Assembly: GCA_963702555.1 (NCBI GenBank)
Contig: CAVPCW010000008.1
Span: 1-64,000, forward strand
DNA from: CAMFLJ01 sp963702555
Lineage (GTDB): Bacteria > Actinomycetota > Acidimicrobiia > Acidimicrobiales > Acidimicrobilacustridaceae
DNA: 64,000 nt
Reading direction: 5' to 3'
Numbering within the stretch: position 1 is the first letter of the stretch; the number at the start of each line of letters is the position of its first letter. A program made the translations under genes and the position numbers. Of the stretch, positions 23,570 through 32,600 are shown in pieces. Under the pieces are notes generated by a model. That model made no database searches. It was given only the letters and a program-made list of their open reading frames with translations, and had not been told where the DNA came from.

Positions 23570-25201
23570 TTGACCACGCCATCCACCGACCCGAACCGCC
23601 GCACCCGTCCGGCCCGGCGGCCCCGTCGGACCCGACTCGCCGCCGTCGCCTCGGTGGCCCTCCTCGGTCTGGTCGCCGGGGCGTGCAGCTCCGAGGACCT
23701 CCAGGAAGGCGGCATCCCGGCCTCGGCCGGCGCGGTGCCGACCCTGACGATGGCCCAGGTCGAGGGCTCCAAGGGAGAGCTCGACCGCATCGTGGCCGAC
23801 GTGATGGACGCCACCGGCATCCCGGGCGTCGCCGTCGGCGTGGTCTACGACGACCAGACCGTGATCACCCAGGGCTACGGCCTCAAGGAGACCGGCACCA
23901 CCGACACCGTCGGCGCCGAGACCGTGTTCCAGCTGGCGTCGCTGTCGAAGCCGATCGGCGGCACCGCCGTCGCCGGCGCGGTGGGCGACGAGGTGCTCGC
24001 CTGGGACGACACCATCACCACCTACCTGCCGGACTTCGAGCTGAGCGACCCGTACGTCACCGACAACGTCACCGTCGCCGACATGTACTCGCACCGCAGC
24101 GGCCTGCCCGGCTCCTTCGCCGGGAACGACCTCGAGCTGATGGGGTACGACCAGGAGGAGATCCTCACCCGGCTCCGGTACCTCCCGCTCGAGCCGTTCC
24201 GCGCCACCTACGACTACTCCAACTTCGGCATGACCGTCGGGGGCGTGGCTGCCGCCACCGCCGCCGGCACCACCTACCCCGAGCTGGTCCAGGAGGAGCT
24301 GTTCGGCCCCGCCGGCATGACCTCCACCAGCGCCACCTACGCCGACTACCAGGCCCGGGCCGACAAGGCGCTCATCCACGCCAAGGTCGACGGCACCTTC
24401 CAGGCGAAGTTCACCCGCGACCCCGACCCCCAGGCCCCGGCCGGCGGCGTCAGCTCGAACGTGGTCGACCTCAGCCGCTGGATGCGCCTCCAGCTGAACA
24501 ACGGCTCGCTCGACGATGAGCAGATCATCGACGGTGAGGCCCTCGACGAGACCCACCGGGGCCACATGAACAGCCGGCCCACCGGCGACCCGACCCAGCC
24601 GCTCCGCCAGTACGGCCTCGGCTGGGACCTCTCGCAGAACGAGGCCGACCCCGCCCTCGTGCAGTGGGCCCACTCCGGCGCCTTCACCATGGGCGCCGGC
24701 ACCACCGTGCGGCTGCTCCCCCAGCTCGGCCTGGGTGTCATCGTGCTCACCAACGGGGCTCCCGTCGGAGGCGCGGAGACCATCGCCGACGCCTACATCG
24801 ACACCCTCCTGCACGGCAGCCAGACCCAGGACTGGGCCTCGATCTGGGCCGAGCGGTTCGCCCCGATCACCACCCCGCCCGAGATCCCGGTGCCCGCCAA
24901 CCCGGTGCCGGCCAAGGCCGACAGCGCCTACGTCGGCGCCTACCGCAACGACTACTACGGCACCGTCACCATCACCGCGAAGGACGGCGGGCTCGTCATG
25001 GCCTGGGGCCCCGACGACAGCCGCACGCTCGCCCTCGAGCACTACGACGGCGACGTCTTCCTCTACGTCGACTCGCCCGAGGTCCAGGGGGCGAAGACGC
25101 CTCTGGCCTTTCAGTTCAGCGGCGGCAGCACGGCGAGCTCGCTGGTGCTCGGCAGCGACACCCCCCAGGGCGACTGGCAGGTCCTGACCCGGGTCAGGTA
25201 G
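23570..25201 (+). CDS. Secreted class C beta-lactamase-like serine hydrolase
   Basis: A 543-aa lipoprotein-like enzyme. The signal peptide is basic (RRPRRTR), hydrophobic, and ends VAGACSS. Catalytic motifs: SxxK as SLSKP (Ser nucleophile), YxN as YSN, and HxG as HSG. A C-terminal beta domain (about 425-540) resembles the DUF3471 appendage seen in esterase-type members. TTG 23570 is chosen because a GGGGG ribosome site lies 8 nt upstream; ATG 23537 in frame would add 11 residues. It is likely an esterase or peptidoglycan peptidase rather than a true beta-lactamase. Confidence 0.87.
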   Translation: MTTPSTDPNRRTRPARRPRRTRLAAVASVALLGLVAGACSSEDLQEGGIPASAGAVPTLTMAQVEGSKGELDRIVADVMDATGIPGVAVGVVYDDQTVITQGYGLKETGTTDTVGAETVFQLASLSKPIGGTAVAGAVGDEVLAWDDTITTYLPDFELSDPYVTDNVTVADMYSHRSGLPGSFAGNDLELMGYDQEEILTRLRYLPLEPFRATYDYSNFGMTVGGVAAATAAGTTYPELVQEELFGPAGMTSTSATYADYQARADKALIHAKVDGTFQAKFTRDPDPQAPAGGVSSNVVDLSRWMRLQLNNGSLDDEQIIDGEALDETHRGHMNSRPTGDPTQPLRQYGLGWDLSQNEADPALVQWAHSGAFTMGAGTTVRLLPQLGLGVIVLTNGAPVGGAETIADAYIDTLLHGSQTQDWASIWAERFAPITTPPEIPVPANPVPAKADSAYVGAYRNDYYGTVTITAKDGGLVMAWGPDDSRTLALEHYDGDVFLYVDSPEVQGAKTPLAFQFSGGSTASSLVLGSDTPQGDWQVLTRVR

Positions 25202-25221
25202 CACCCACACGGCTTTCGTTC

Positions 25222-25262
25222 CGGCTGATGTCGCGCACCGCCCGCGGTGCGCGACGTCGGCC
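25222..25262. terminator. Bidirectional hairpin between convergent genes
   Basis: A stem of about 18 bp built round GTCGCGCACCG / CGGTGCGCGAC with a 4-base loop and two G-T pairs. It lies between the ends of the serine hydrolase and SRPBCC genes. No strong U-tract is present. Confidence 0.6.
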
Positions 25263-25292
25263 AGGACGAGGGGTTCGGCGGGAACGGCAGAG

Positions 25293-25769
25293 TCAGCGGG
25301 CGAGGAGCTCGTCGAGGCGCTCGTAGCCCTCGCGGACCCCGCCCTCCATGCCGCTCGAGACGAAGCCGTCACGCGCCTCGAAGCTGTCGACGAGCGACTG
25401 GGCGACGAGACGGGTGCGGCCACCGCCGAGGTCCTCGAGCACGAGGGTCTCGAGCGCGACCTGCTCGGGGAAGCCCTCGAAGGTGAAGGTCTGCACGATG
25501 CGGGTCGGGGCCACGTCATGGAAGCACCCGTGGAACCCGAACTCGTTGCCGTCGCTGGCGTGCACGTAGCGGTATGAGCCACCGGTGCGGCAGTCCCAGT
25601 GGTCGATGATCATCTCGTGGCGGCGGGGGCCCAGCCACTGGCGGACCAGCTCGGGGTCGGTGTGGGCGCGGAAGACCCTCTCGACCGGGGCGTCGAACTC
25701 CCGGATGATCCGCACCAGCGGGACGTCGGGGTCGACGACGATCTCGGTCTCGTTGGTCGGGGAGCTCAT
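25293..25769 (-). CDS. SRPBCC (AHSA1/START-like) protein
   Basis: A 158-aa helix-grip protein. Motifs are VRIIREFDAPVERVFRAHTDPELVRQWLGP, RTGGSYRYV, and the C-terminal GWxxxL-like EGGVREGYERLDELLAR. AHSA1 proteins bind hydrophobic ligands or act as co-chaperones. ATG 25769 overlaps the ArsR stop (ATGA); the ArsR-AHSA1 pair is a very common bacterial two-gene unit in which ArsR represses both. Confidence 0.9.
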   Translation of the reverse strand: MSSPTNETEIVVDPDVPLVRIIREFDAPVERVFRAHTDPELVRQWLGPRRHEMIIDHWDCRTGGSYRYVHASDGNEFGFHGCFHDVAPTRIVQTFTFEGFPEQVALETLVLEDLGGGRTRLVAQSLVDSFEARDGFVSSGMEGGVREGYERLDELLAR

Positions 25770-26143
25770 CGCGTGCCTCCAGGGGCTCGGCGGCCGGGGC
25801 GGCCGGGGTTCGGGGTGGGTTCGTCGGGCATGGCCGCCAGCACCGCGTCGAGCCGCTGGTAGCGCTCCTCGGCCTGACGGCGGTAGCGCTCGATCCACTT
25901 CGTCATGAGGTCGAAGACCTCCGCGTCGAGGTGGGCCGGGCGGCGGGCGCCCTCCCCCGGTCGGGTGACGAGGCCGGCGTCCTCCAGGACCCGGAGGTGC
26001 TTGGAGACGGCCTGGACGCTGATGTCGTAGGGCTCGGCCAGCTCGTTCACCGCCGCGTCTGCGACCGCCAGCCGGGCGACGATGTCGCGCCGGGTGGGGT
26101 CGGCGAGGGCGGAGAAGACCCGGGACAGCTGATCGGCGGACAC
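25766..26143 (-). CDS. ArsR-family transcriptional repressor
   Basis: A 125-aa winged-helix regulator. The recognition helix is in ISVQAVSKHLRVLEDAGLV after LADPTRRDIVARL. No Cys metal site is present, so it is the non-metal ArsR type paired with SRPBCC proteins. GTG 26143 is chosen because GGAGG ends 5 nt upstream; an earlier TTG at 26167 falls inside the operator. Its promoter on the minus strand (TTGACG, 17 bp, TACCGT) is covered by two palindromes, so it is probably autoregulated. Confidence 0.9.
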   Translation of the reverse strand: MSADQLSRVFSALADPTRRDIVARLAVADAAVNELAEPYDISVQAVSKHLRVLEDAGLVTRPGEGARRPAHLDAEVFDLMTKWIERYRRQAEERYQRLDAVLAAMPDEPTPNPGRPGRRAPGGTR

Positions 26144-26155
26144 GTGACCCTCCTG

Positions 26156-26187
26156 CGTGATCATCAACCGTGTGGTTGATGATCACG
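26156..26187. promoter_or_regulatory. ArsR operator 1 (14-bp perfect palindrome arms)
   Basis: Arms CGTGATCATCAACC and GGTTGATGATCACG with a GTGT spacer. It overlaps the -10 (TACCGT, 26190-26185 minus) of the arsR promoter and ends 12 bp upstream of its GTG. Confidence 0.8.
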
Positions 26188-26203
26188 GTACGGGACCACC
26201 GCG

Positions 26204-26231
26204 TCATCGTCAACCCTCTGGTTGATGATGA
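26204..26231. promoter_or_regulatory. ArsR operator 2, between arsR and dinB
   Basis: Arms TCATCGTCAACC and GGTTGATGATGA, one mismatch, CTCT spacer, centred 46 bp from operator 1. It contains the arsR -35 (TTGACG) and abuts the -35-like TGGACA of dinB. Confidence 0.75.
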
Positions 26232-26240
26232 TGGACAGAA

Positions 26241-26254
26241 CGAACACCTGTTCG
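26241..26254. promoter_or_regulatory. LexA (SOS) box of dinB
   Basis: CGAACACCTGTTCG is a perfect palindrome matching the Gram-positive/actinobacterial LexA consensus CGAACNNNNGTTCG. It lies between the -35-like TGGACA (26232-26237) and the -10 TACCGT (26256-26261), so LexA binding would block dinB transcription. Confidence 0.9.
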
Positions 26255-26255
26255 C

Positions 26256-26261
26256 TACCGT
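26256..26261 (+). promoter_or_regulatory. -10 hexamer of leaderless dinB promoter
   Basis: TACCGT, six bases, ATG 26268; -35-like TGGACA is 18 bp upstream. Confidence 0.6.
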
Positions 26262-26267
26262 GACCGG

Positions 26268-27554
26268 ATGGCCACCCGGCCCGCCGCCATCCTCCACGCC
26301 GACCTCGACGCCTTCTACGCCTCGGTCGAGCAGCTGCTCGACCCGACGCTCAGGGGCAAGCCCATCGCGGTCGGGGGCGGGGTCGTGCTGGCCGCGTCGT
26401 ACGAGGCCAAGGCCTTCGGGGTGCAGGGCGGCATGTCCGGCTCGAAGGCCAGGCAGCTGTGCCCCGACCTGCTCTTCGTCGGCGGGCACTTCCGCGAGTA
26501 CCAGCGCCTCGGCGACGCCGCCATCGACGTCCTCCGCGACCTCACCCCCGCCGTCGAGCGCATCTCCATCGACGAGGCCTTCGCCGACGTGGGCGGGTCG
26601 GTCCACCTCTTCGGCTCCCCGGCCGTGATGGCCGCCACCGTGCGGGCCCGGGTGCGCGACGAGCTCGGCCTGCCCATCTCGGTCGGGGTGGCCACCACCA
26701 AGCACCTGGCCAAGGTGGCCTCGCAGGTCGCCAAACCGGACGGCCTCGTGGTGGTCGAGGCCGGCACCGAGCAGGCCTTCCTCGACCCCCTCCCGGTGCG
26801 GCTGCTGTGGGGGGTCGGGCCCGTCACCGAGGCCAAGCTGGCCGACGCCGGCATCCACCTCATCGGTGAGCTGGCCACCGCCCAGCCCGCGCTGCTGCGC
26901 CGCCTGCTCGGCGAGGCGGCCGGCGCCAAGCTCGGCTCGCTCGCCGTCAACGCCGACCCCCGCCACATCGACACCGACCGGCGGGCGTCCTCGGTCGGGG
27001 CCCAGTCGGCCCTCGGCCGGCGGTTCGCCACCGACGACGTCCTGCGGGTCACGTTCGGCTACCTCGCCGACCGGGTGGCCACCCGCCTGCGGGCCGGCGA
27101 GCGGGCCGGGCGCACCGTCACCGTGCGGGTGCGCTTCCGCGGCCTGCGCAGCGTCACCCGCTCGATCACCCTGAGCGCCCCCGTGTCCACCACGCTCACC
27201 CTCACCGAGATCGCCTGCGACCTGGCCCGCTCGGCGCTCGACGACCACCCCCGCGAACGTGAGATCTCCCTGCTCGCCATCTCGGTCTCGCACCTCGTGG
27301 CCGAGCCCGTGCTGCAGCTCGAGATGCCCCTCGGCCTCGACGACGAGCCCCGGCGGCCCGGCACCCCTCTGGGCGCCGACCGGTGGGCCCTCGACCGCTC
27401 GATGGATCGCGTCCGCGAACGGTTCGGCCGCACCTCGGTCGGGTACGCGGCCGTCGCGCTCTCCGGCGAGCACACCGTCCCCGAGGAGTTCCGGGAGCTG
27501 GCCGAGCGCGGCCTGGGCGGGCCCACCGCGCCGGGTGGGTCGGGCGACCAATAG
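26268..27554 (+). CDS. dinB: DNA polymerase IV (DinB, Y-family)
   Basis: A 428-aa error-prone translesion polymerase. Palm motifs are LHADLDAFYASVE (first metal Asp) and ERISIDEAF (catalytic DE). A helix-hairpin-helix thumb is in LLWGVGPVTEAKLADAGI. The little-finger domain follows, and QLEMPLGL near the C-terminus is the beta-clamp binding motif. The start is ATG 26268, directly behind a LexA box, so it is an SOS gene. It is divergent from arsR, whose operator 2 reaches its -35 region. Confidence 0.95.
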   Translation: MATRPAAILHADLDAFYASVEQLLDPTLRGKPIAVGGGVVLAASYEAKAFGVQGGMSGSKARQLCPDLLFVGGHFREYQRLGDAAIDVLRDLTPAVERISIDEAFADVGGSVHLFGSPAVMAATVRARVRDELGLPISVGVATTKHLAKVASQVAKPDGLVVVEAGTEQAFLDPLPVRLLWGVGPVTEAKLADAGIHLIGELATAQPALLRRLLGEAAGAKLGSLAVNADPRHIDTDRRASSVGAQSALGRRFATDDVLRVTFGYLADRVATRLRAGERAGRTVTVRVRFRGLRSVTRSITLSAPVSTTLTLTEIACDLARSALDDHPREREISLLAISVSHLVAEPVLQLEMPLGLDDEPRRPGTPLGADRWALDRSMDRVRERFGRTSVGYAAVALSGEHTVPEEFRELAERGLGGPTAPGGSGDQ

Positions 27555-27564
27555 CCTCGGCCCG

Positions 27565-28815
27565 GTGACCAACCACCCCACGGCCGACGCCATCACCGAG
27601 GCGGCGGCCCGCCTGGCGCCGGTCGTGCGACGCACGCCCCTGGAGATGAGCGACCGCCTCACCGAGCGCCTGGGCTTCCCCGTGCTGCTCAAGCGCGAGG
27701 ACCTCCAGCTGTGCCGCTCCTACAAGGTGCGGGGTGCCTACAACGTCATCTCGTCGTTGACCGCCGACGAACGGGCCCGCGGCGTGGTGTGCGCCAGCGC
27801 CGGCAACCACGGCCAGGGCGTCGCCTTCGCCTGCAACTCCCTCGGCATCGACGGCCGCGTCTACCTCCCGGCCAACACCCCCCGACAGAAGCGCCAGCGC
27901 ATCGCCGCCATCGGCGGTTCCCGCATCGAGCCGGTGATCGCCGGCAGCTCCTACGACGAGGCCAGCGCCGCGGCCCACGCCGACGCCGAGCGCACCGGCG
28001 CCGTGTACGTCCACCCCTTCGACGACGCCCGCACCATCGTGGGGCAGGGCACCATCGCCCCCGAGCTGCTCGAGCAGGCCGGCGGCCCGATCGACACCGT
28101 GCTGGTGCCGGTGGGTGGCGGCGGGCTGCTGGCCGGCCTCGCCCTGTGGCTGAAGGCCCACGCGCCCTCGATCCACCTCGTGGGGGTGGAGCCCGCCGGC
28201 GCCGCGAGCATGCAGGCGGCGCTCGACGCCGGCCACCCCGTCGCCCTGGAGTCGGTCGACACGTTCGTCGACGGAGCTGCGGTCGGCCGGGTGGGCGACG
28301 TCACCTTCCCGATCGTGCGCAACCTCGTCGACGAGATCGTGGCCGTGCCCGAGGGCGCGGTGTGCTCCGAGATGCTCGACCTCTACCAGTCCGAGGGCGT
28401 GATCGCCGAGCCCGCGGGGGCGCTGGCCAGCGCTGCCCTCCGGGTGGGGCTGCGCCGAGCGCCGCAGGGGCCGGTCGTGTGCCTCGTGTCAGGCGGCAAC
28501 AACGACGTCAGCCGCTACGGCGAGATCGTCGAGCGCTCACTGCTGCACGAGGGTCTGCGCCACTACTTCCTGGTGACGTTCCCCCAGGAGCCCGGCGCGC
28601 TGCGGCACTTCCTCGACGACGTGCTCGGCCCGGGCGACGACATCGTGCTGTTCGAGTACGTGAAGAAGAACAACCGCGAGACCGGTCCGGCCCTCGTCGG
28701 CATCGAGCTCGAGTCGGCCACCGACCTCGACGGCCTGGTCGAGCGCATGGCGGCCAGCCGCATCACCATCGAGCAGGTGCCCCCCGGCTCGGAGCTGTTC
28801 ACCTTCCTGCTCTGA
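27565..28815 (+). CDS. ilvA: Threonine ammonia-lyase (threonine deaminase)
   Basis: A 416-aa fold-type II PLP enzyme that converts threonine to 2-oxobutanoate for isoleucine synthesis. The PLP lysine is in CRSYKVRGAYN; SAGNHGQGVA, VPVGGGGLLAG and VCLVSGGNND (PLP phosphate and Ser) follow. A single C-terminal ACT-like domain (HYFLVTFPQEPGALRHFLDD) gives the usual regulatory site. GTG 27565 lies 7 nt after a TAGCCT hexamer that overlaps the dinB stop. Confidence 0.93.
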   Translation: MTNHPTADAITEAAARLAPVVRRTPLEMSDRLTERLGFPVLLKREDLQLCRSYKVRGAYNVISSLTADERARGVVCASAGNHGQGVAFACNSLGIDGRVYLPANTPRQKRQRIAAIGGSRIEPVIAGSSYDEASAAAHADAERTGAVYVHPFDDARTIVGQGTIAPELLEQAGGPIDTVLVPVGGGGLLAGLALWLKAHAPSIHLVGVEPAGAASMQAALDAGHPVALESVDTFVDGAAVGRVGDVTFPIVRNLVDEIVAVPEGAVCSEMLDLYQSEGVIAEPAGALASAALRVGLRRAPQGPVVCLVSGGNNDVSRYGEIVERSLLHEGLRHYFLVTFPQEPGALRHFLDDVLGPGDDIVLFEYVKKNNRETGPALVGIELESATDLDGLVERMAASRITIEQVPPGSELFTFLL

Positions 28816-28836
28816 CCCGACCCACCCCGAACGGTC

Positions 28837-29478
28837 TCACGCCTCGGCAGGCGTCTCCCGGTCGCGGCGGACCAGCCAGGCGATGCCGACCCCGAGCCCG
28901 CCGAGCAGGACGAGCACCCCGAGGGCCATCAGGGTGACCCCAACGAGCGACGCGGTCCCGATCGTCGACTCGCCCACGGCGATGCGCGCGGCGGTGTCGG
29001 TCGCGCCCTCCGGCCACGACGTGGTGATCCGGTAGGTGCCGGTCAGCGTCGGTGCCAGCCCGGCGAGCGTGCGGCCCGTGTAGCGGCCGCGGTCGTAGGT
29101 CTCCTCGGCGAGCACCGGCTCGACGAGGGGCTCGACATCACCCGACGGGGAGGTCACGACCACGTCCGGCGGGCTGATGGCACCGATGTCGGCCGGCGTC
29201 TCGACGTAGATCGTGTAGGTGGCGCCGGCGGTGAGCTCCACCTGACGGGTGCCCGGGACGTCGACCACCGGGTAGTCATCGGGGAGCGTGGCGTCGGCGA
29301 CCAGCCCACCGAAGCCGACGAGCAGCAGGACCGCCCCACCGATCAGCAGGCCCAGTGCCGTCCAGAACAGCGCCCGGCCCCGGTGCAGGGGCCTCGCCAC
29401 CGGACCCGGGGCGGGCGCGGTCGGCGCGGGGGTGGACCGTGGTGGTGCCCACTGGGGGACCGGCGGGACGGACGTCAT
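28837..29478 (-). CDS. Two-helix membrane protein, hypothetical
   Basis: A 213-aa protein. ATG 29478 is chosen because AGGAGG lies 6 nt upstream; the longer frame starts in antisense-like sequence. A Pro-rich N-terminal tail (1-32) is followed by a helix (about 38-60), an extracytoplasmic beta domain (65-165) and a second helix (175-200). The middle domain resembles actinobacterial domains of unknown function near DUF2510 proteins. The next gene, divergent, begins with a DUF2510 domain. Confidence 0.7.
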   Translation of the reverse strand: MTSVPPVPQWAPPRSTPAPTAPAPGPVARPLHRGRALFWTALGLLIGGAVLLLVGFGGLVADATLPDDYPVVDVPGTRQVELTAGATYTIYVETPADIGAISPPDVVVTSPSGDVEPLVEPVLAEETYDRGRYTGRTLAGLAPTLTGTYRITTSWPEGATDTAARIAVGESTIGTASLVGVTLMALGVLVLLGGLGVGIAWLVRRDRETPAEA

Positions 29479-29610
29479 CACGCACCTCCTCGCTCCCGTC
29501 CAGTGTGCGCCCGTCGAGGTCGGCCCGCACGGGTCCTCGGTCCCGACCGCCGTCGCCGACGGCCCGAGGCGAGGTGCCATTCGCACCTTCCGCTAAGGGA
29601 TCGGCGGCCG

Positions 29611-29616
29611 TACGGT
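29611..29616 (+). promoter_or_regulatory. -10 hexamer of leaderless promoter
   Basis: TACGGT, six bases, ATG 29623. Confidence 0.5.
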
Positions 29617-29622
29617 CACGAC

Positions 29623-32600
29623 ATGGTCACCACCAAGGGGTGGTACCCCGATCCCTGGCAGGAGCACGACCGCCGCTGGTGGGACGGCGCGAACTGGACC
29701 GGCTGGGTCATCGACGCTCCGGTCGAGACGACCCCACCGCCCGCACCTGCCGGATCGGCCGCACCACCAGCCTCCGCCGAGATCGACCCCCACCAGGAGA
29801 TCGCCGCGTTCCTCGAGCGGGAGGCCGCCAACGGGGCCATCACCGCGGCTGTGCACCGTCGACTGCTCGCCGACCTCGAGGGTGGCGACGCCACGAACCG
29901 GCCGGCCGCCGCGGTGGCGCTCCTGCCCCCACCCCCGCGGCCCGCCCCGGCACCGGCCTCTCGCCCCGTGTCCACCACCCGACCCGCCCCGCCCGTCGCA
30001 CGGCCCGCACGGCCCGCCCCGCCCGCGGCGCGGCCGGCGCCACCCGCGCCGGGACCGGTCGCGCCCCCGCTGCCCCCTCCGCCCACCGTCACCCGCCCCG
30101 CACCGCCTCAGTGGCCGGGCGCGACGGGTCGGCCCGCCCGGCCGCCCCGAACCGCGAAGCTCACGACCGACCTGGCGATCCACGGCCTGGCCTACGCCGG
30201 GGTCGCCCTCGTGCTCACCGGCGTGCTGGGCTTCGTGGTCTTCGCCTTCGGCGACGTCGGCGAGGCCTGGCGACCGCTGGCCGAGATCGCCACCGCCGCG
30301 GTCCTGCTGGGCACCGGCTCCTTCCTGCGCCGCAGGGGAGCGCCCTTCGTCGGTGACGTGCTCCTCCTCCTCGGCGGCATGGTGGTGCCGATCCTGCTCG
30401 TCGCCGCGTTCGTGGACGGCGCGCCGGTGCCCCCTGACCTCACCGGAGGCGCGCTCGCCCTCGTCCTCACCCCGCTGATGCTCGCCGTCGCCGGGCTCTT
30501 CGCCCTGGCCGCCCGGCGCCGCCCGGACTCGCCCGTGCGGTTCCTGGTCGCCCCGATGCTGTGGTGGTCCGCGGCGGCCGCCGGCCTGGCCTTCGCCGAC
30601 GCCGGGGTGGCCGGGCGAGACGTCACCCATCCGATCCCATGGCAGTGGGCCCTCGTCGCCGTGGCAGTGACCGCCACCCTCGTCGCCGCCCGCCTCCGCC
30701 CGGACGCGACCCTGAGCGCACCGACCCGCCTGGCCGCCTGGGTCGGGGTGCCACTCGCCGAGATCGTGGTGCTGGCCGCGGCCACCGCGGCCGGCGGCGC
30801 CGCCTGGCCCGTCCTCGTCGCCGGTCTCGCCACGGCGGTCGGGGTGTGGCTGCTCCTGCCCGATCAGCCCGTCCTCGTCGCCAACCTCGAGGGTGCCCTC
30901 GTGGTGCTCACCGCCTTCGCCTGCGCACCCGAGTTCGGCACCGGATGGTGCGCGGCCGTCTCGAGCGTCGCCCTCGTCGCCCTGGTCGAGGTCACCGCCC
31001 GCCGCAAGGTCGACACCGCCACCGCCGCCGGTTGGCTGGTCGTGGCCGGATGCGCGGCGTTCCTCTCCCTCGCCGAGCCCGTGGCCGCGCTCGTCGTGGC
31101 GCTGCTCGGCACCGCCTGGGCGCTCGTCCGCCTGCTCCGGCCCGGACCGGACCTCGGCCTCGACCGGTGGCCGGCCGTCATCGGGGCCGTCGGGTTCCCG
31201 CTCCTCGCCGTGGCCGCGGTCTCCAGGATCTGGTCCCTCGATGCCGGGCTCGTCGGTCTGGGCGTCGCGATCGTCGCCGTCTCGGCCACCCAGCGGGCCC
31301 GTGAGGACCTGCATCAGATCGGCCTGACGATGTGGGCCCTCGCCCAGTCCGCCGTGGTGATCGCCCTCGTGCTGGGCGAGCGCTCGGCGGTGACCGGCTA
31401 CGACGGCGCCCAGATCGCCGCGCTCGTGGCGGTCGCCGTGGGCCTGGCCCTCGTCCCCGAATGGCGCTGCGGCCGGGTGTGGCTGGTGACCGCCGTCGCG
31501 TCGTTCGCCGGGCTGCTCACCGCCTCGTCACTCGGCTGGTCCACCGCGACGACCGCCGTGGTCGCCGCCGCCGTCGGACTGGTCGCGGTGGTGGTCGGCC
31601 AGCCCCGCGCCACCGCGGTCGAGGGCCACGTGGCGGTGATGGGGCACGTCGTCGGCATCGCCGCGCTGGCCGGAGCCGTGGGCGCCCAGGTGGACCCGAC
31701 CACCCGACCGGCGTGGCCCGCGGTGGCCACCACGCTCACCGTCGGCGCGGTCGGCTGGGCCGTGAGCGCCGTCGTCGGGGAGCTCCACCAGTCCGCCGAA
31801 CGAGACCTCTGGACACGGCTCCTCGTCGCGATGGCCGGCGCCACGAGCACGGTGCACGCCGATGCCACCGCGGCCAGGCAGCGGCCCTACGGGTCGGTGC
31901 TCCTCAGCGGCGCCGCCCTCACCTGGTGGATGTTCGTGCCCGGAGCCCTCCTGGTCGCGACCGACCGCGTCCCGATCGGTGACCACTGGCTGCCGGTGTC
32001 GGTGCTCGCCGTCGCCCTCGTCGGGGTCGGCCTCGGCCGCGCCCTCTTCGCCTCCCGGCCGCTGGTCGGCCGCACCCTGTCGGTCGGCATCTGGACCGGC
32101 GTCGTCGCCGTCCCCGCGGCCGCGTCGTGGTGGCCCGCGTTCGCGGCCTCGCTGCTGGTCCTGGCGATGGCCGTCCTCTCCGGCCCCGTGCTCGGCAACC
32201 TCTTCACCATCACCCTCGGGTGGGTGGCCTCCGGGATCGCCACGGTGACCCTGGCCGGCGCCGTCGGCGTGGCTCCCGACCACCTCCACCGGGCGGCCTT
32301 CGCCTGGGCCACGGTCGCGCTGCTCGGCAGCCTGGTCGTCGACCAGGTCCGCAACGGCGCCCGGCACACCGGGCAGGTGGTGCGGAGCCCGGCCCTCTGG
32401 CCGCCGTTCGTCCTCGGCGCGGTCACCGCGCCGCTCGCGCTCACCCCGATCCTGGCCGAGACGGCACCGGAGGCCGGATGGTCGCTGCTCGCCGGCGCGG
32501 CCGTGGCCTTCGCCACCGCGGCGCTGCTGCACCTGGCGCTCCTGTCCACGATCGGTTGGGTCGGCGCGGCGTCGGCTCTCCTGCTCTTCTCCCCCTGGGA

